Source: an uncultured Sulfurovum sp. (lineage in GTDB: Bacteria; Campylobacterota; Campylobacteria; Campylobacterales; Sulfurovaceae). Taken from it: a stretch of 5,966 nucleotides of DNA. The position numbers and the translations under genes were made by a program. The number at the start of each line of letters is the position of its first letter. Within the stretch, counting starts at the first letter, position 1. The stretch spans positions 1-5,966 of the forward strand of contig CACVAR010000053.1 in the NCBI GenBank assembly GCA_902727905.1, read 5' to 3'. A model generated the notes under the pieces. It was not told the origin of the DNA and made no database searches. It worked only from the letters and a program-made list of their open reading frames with translations. Of this stretch, positions 4,435-5,966 are shown one piece after another.

Positions 4435-5966
4435 ATGATGAAAATTTTTCTTTTATTTTTTATTTTTTTCCAACTGGTACAAGCTGAAAATAATTTAACA
4501 AAAGAAGTTAATGCCACGTTAATGGAAATTGTTGCAGCTGAAGATAAGCAGAAAAATGAAGAAAGTATTTCTATTATTGAAGATGCTTTAGAAAAGAAAA
4601 AACTTCAAGAAGCTAAACGGCTTGAAAGAGAAAAAGAAGAAAGAAGACTTTTAAAAGAGAAGCGAAAGTTAGAAGAAAAAAAAGAGTTAGAAGCAAGACT
4701 TAAAGAACTTAGAGAGAGAAAACAAGCCATTGATGATGTATTGGCTGAGGGAAACATATGGATGACCCAATATTCTCCCTATGAGACTTATCAAAGTTTT
4801 AATTTAAGACTTAAAGCAATACATAATGAAATAAAACTTTATAAAAAAGGGAAGTCTCTTAGTGATATTGAAAAGTTAGAGCTTAATGCCTTAGAGAAAG
4901 AGTATGAAATTGTCTCTGGTAAAATTACACAACTAAATGACTATAAAACAGATCCTTTTACTGGCTTGATAGAACCCATTAAGCTCGATCCCGAACCAGT
5001 TATTACTAATCCTCTTGATATTATTACAGGAATGTCTTATCAGAAGCATTTACAAACTTTAAAAGAAGAGAATGATAGGAAGTATACTTCGCTCAGTTTG
5101 GCTGTAAAAAAGATTTTAGAAAAAAAGATAATCTTACAAGAGTTGTCATTAAGAAGCGATGATAAAAAATATGTTGAAGAGTTAGACCGAACAGATAATA
5201 AATTGAAAGACTTTGAATATGCTTTAGAGGTTTTTGAAACTTCGGTTGAGACATTTATTCAAAGAATTTCTCAAATCAATCTTAACATTAACAAAGGTAT
5301 TGAAAAAGAGATAAAAAAGTCAATTGTGACTGGGATTATTATTCTAATACTTTTATTGACTTTTTTACTGGTGAAGTACTTAGTTCGTAAATACATGTCA
5401 GATAATGATTTGTTTTATGGAATTAATAAGGTGGTAAACTTTATGTTTATCTTTATGGTTTTTATTATTTTACTTTTTACTTATCTTGAAAATGTAGAAA
5501 ACCTTATGACCATTTTATCTTTTGCTTCAGCTGGTATTGCTATTGCACTTAAAGATTGGTTCATGTCTTTATTGGGTTGGTTTGTTATATTGGTTTCTGG
5601 TTCCATTCATGTTGGTGACAGGGTAAAGTTTGTAAAAGATGGTGTAGAATATGTTGGAGATATTGTGGATATTTCTGTACTTCGTATGACCTTACATGAA
5701 GATGTTACACTAACAACCATTATGCTTAATAAACGTTCGGGACGTATTGTATTTATTCCCAATAATTATATTTTTACTGACATGATTGCAAACTATTCTC
5801 ATTCTGGTCTTAAGACAGTATGGGATGGTGCTGAGTTTATAGTGACCTTTGATTCAAACATTGCAAAAGCACAGGCGATTGCGAAAGATGTAAGTAGAAA
5901 GTACTCAAAAGGTTATACGGATATGACACGTAAACAGTTAAACCGTTTACGTTCTAAGTACAGTGT
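4435..5966 (+). CDS. MscS-family mechanosensitive channel with long periplasmic domain (3' truncated by window)
   Basis: The frame stays open for 510 residues to the right edge. MscS channels release solutes when membrane tension rises in hypo-osmotic shock. Layout: signal peptide MMKIFLLFFIFFQLVQA with likely cleavage before Glu18; a charged Lys/Glu-rich coiled coil at about 40-105; more helical periplasmic sequence to about 295; membrane helices at 297-313 and 333-351; then the pore helix from about 357 to 390, with small-residue spacing (SFASAGIAIALKDWF). The soluble beta domain follows, with HVGDRV (392-397) and FIPNNYI...NYSHSG (440-458), a hallmark of the family. The C-terminal alpha/beta domain is cut by the window. 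ATG 4435 follows the aroB stop after one base; ATG 4438 in the same frame is equally possible. There is no clear Shine-Dalgarno, which points to translational coupling with aroB. It is larger than E. coli MscS and closer in plan to multi-domain MscS/MscK-like proteins. Confidence 0.9.
   Translation, partial: MMKIFLLFFIFFQLVQAENNLTKEVNATLMEIVAAEDKQKNEESISIIEDALEKKKLQEAKRLEREKEERRLLKEKRKLEEKKELEARLKELRERKQAIDDVLAEGNIWMTQYSPYETYQSFNLRLKAIHNEIKLYKKGKSLSDIEKLELNALEKEYEIVSGKITQLNDYKTDPFTGLIEPIKLDPEPVITNPLDIITGMSYQKHLQTLKEENDRKYTSLSLAVKKILEKKIILQELSLRSDDKKYVEELDRTDNKLKDFEYALEVFETSVETFIQRISQINLNINKGIEKEIKKSIVTGIIILILLLTFLLVKYLVRKYMSDNDLFYGINKVVNFMFIFMVFIILLFTYLENVENLMTILSFASAGIAIALKDWFMSLLGWFVILVSGSIHVGDRVKFVKDGVEYVGDIVDISVLRMTLHEDVTLTTIMLNKRSGRIVFIPNNYIFTDMIANYSHSGLKTVWDGAEFIVTFDSNIAKAQAIAKDVSRKYSKGYTDMTRKQLNRLRSKYS

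Noticed and set aside
4444..4471. T-rich tracts in the channel signal-peptide codons as a phase-variable repeat
   Set aside because: The longest run is seven T, short of the lengths typical of slipped-strand switching in this phylum, and Phe/Leu/Ile codons of a signal peptide explain it.
1..5966. tRNA or rRNA genes, CRISPR arrays, insertion sequences, toxin-antitoxin pairs or prophage genes
   Set aside because: No cloverleaf, regularly spaced repeat, transposase or phage motif was seen on either strand; the window is mostly housekeeping genes. The small ORF alone is not enough to call a toxin-antitoxin system.

Overview
The window looks like ordinary chromosome from an AT-rich Campylobacterota (epsilonproteobacterial) genome. 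A free-living Sulfurimonas-like lineage is my best guess. The basis is low GC, the style of the encoded proteins, and a gene neighbourhood (tgt, a TrkA-C-domain protein, aroB, an MscS-type channel) that I recall from Helicobacter and Campylobacter. The genus is an inference.

Layout: bases 1-420 hold the 3' end of glyS (glycyl-tRNA synthetase beta subunit), running in from the left. Bases 421-565 are about 9% GC (13 G/C of 145) and carry two back-to-back inverted repeats. The second (493-566) is nearly a full-length palindrome. It places the Shine-Dalgarno and the first base of the start codon of a 43-residue unrecognised ORF (566-697) inside a long stem. A hairpin with a T run (713-737) lies between this small gene and the convergent tgt gene (725-1846, minus strand), and overlaps the tgt stop codon.

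A 41-bp divergent intergenic region separates tgt from a rightward block. The block consists of a 472-residue soluble protein with a Rossmann-like N-terminus and an RCK/TrkA-C domain (1888-3306), then an 86-bp gap with a nested inverted repeat, then aroB (3393-4433). One base after the aroB stop codon begins a large MscS-family mechanosensitive channel gene (4435 to the right edge, incomplete).

Functionally, the genes cover tRNA charging (GlyS), tRNA modification (Tgt, queuosine), aromatic amino-acid precursor synthesis (AroB), and two proteins whose families are tied to potassium and osmotic control (the TrkA-C protein and MscS). There are no rRNA, tRNA, CRISPR, insertion sequence or prophage signatures. 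The least explained part is 421-700: the AT-only structured region and the tiny gene whose ribosome binding site it could mask. I see no strong evidence for an entirely new multi-gene system.
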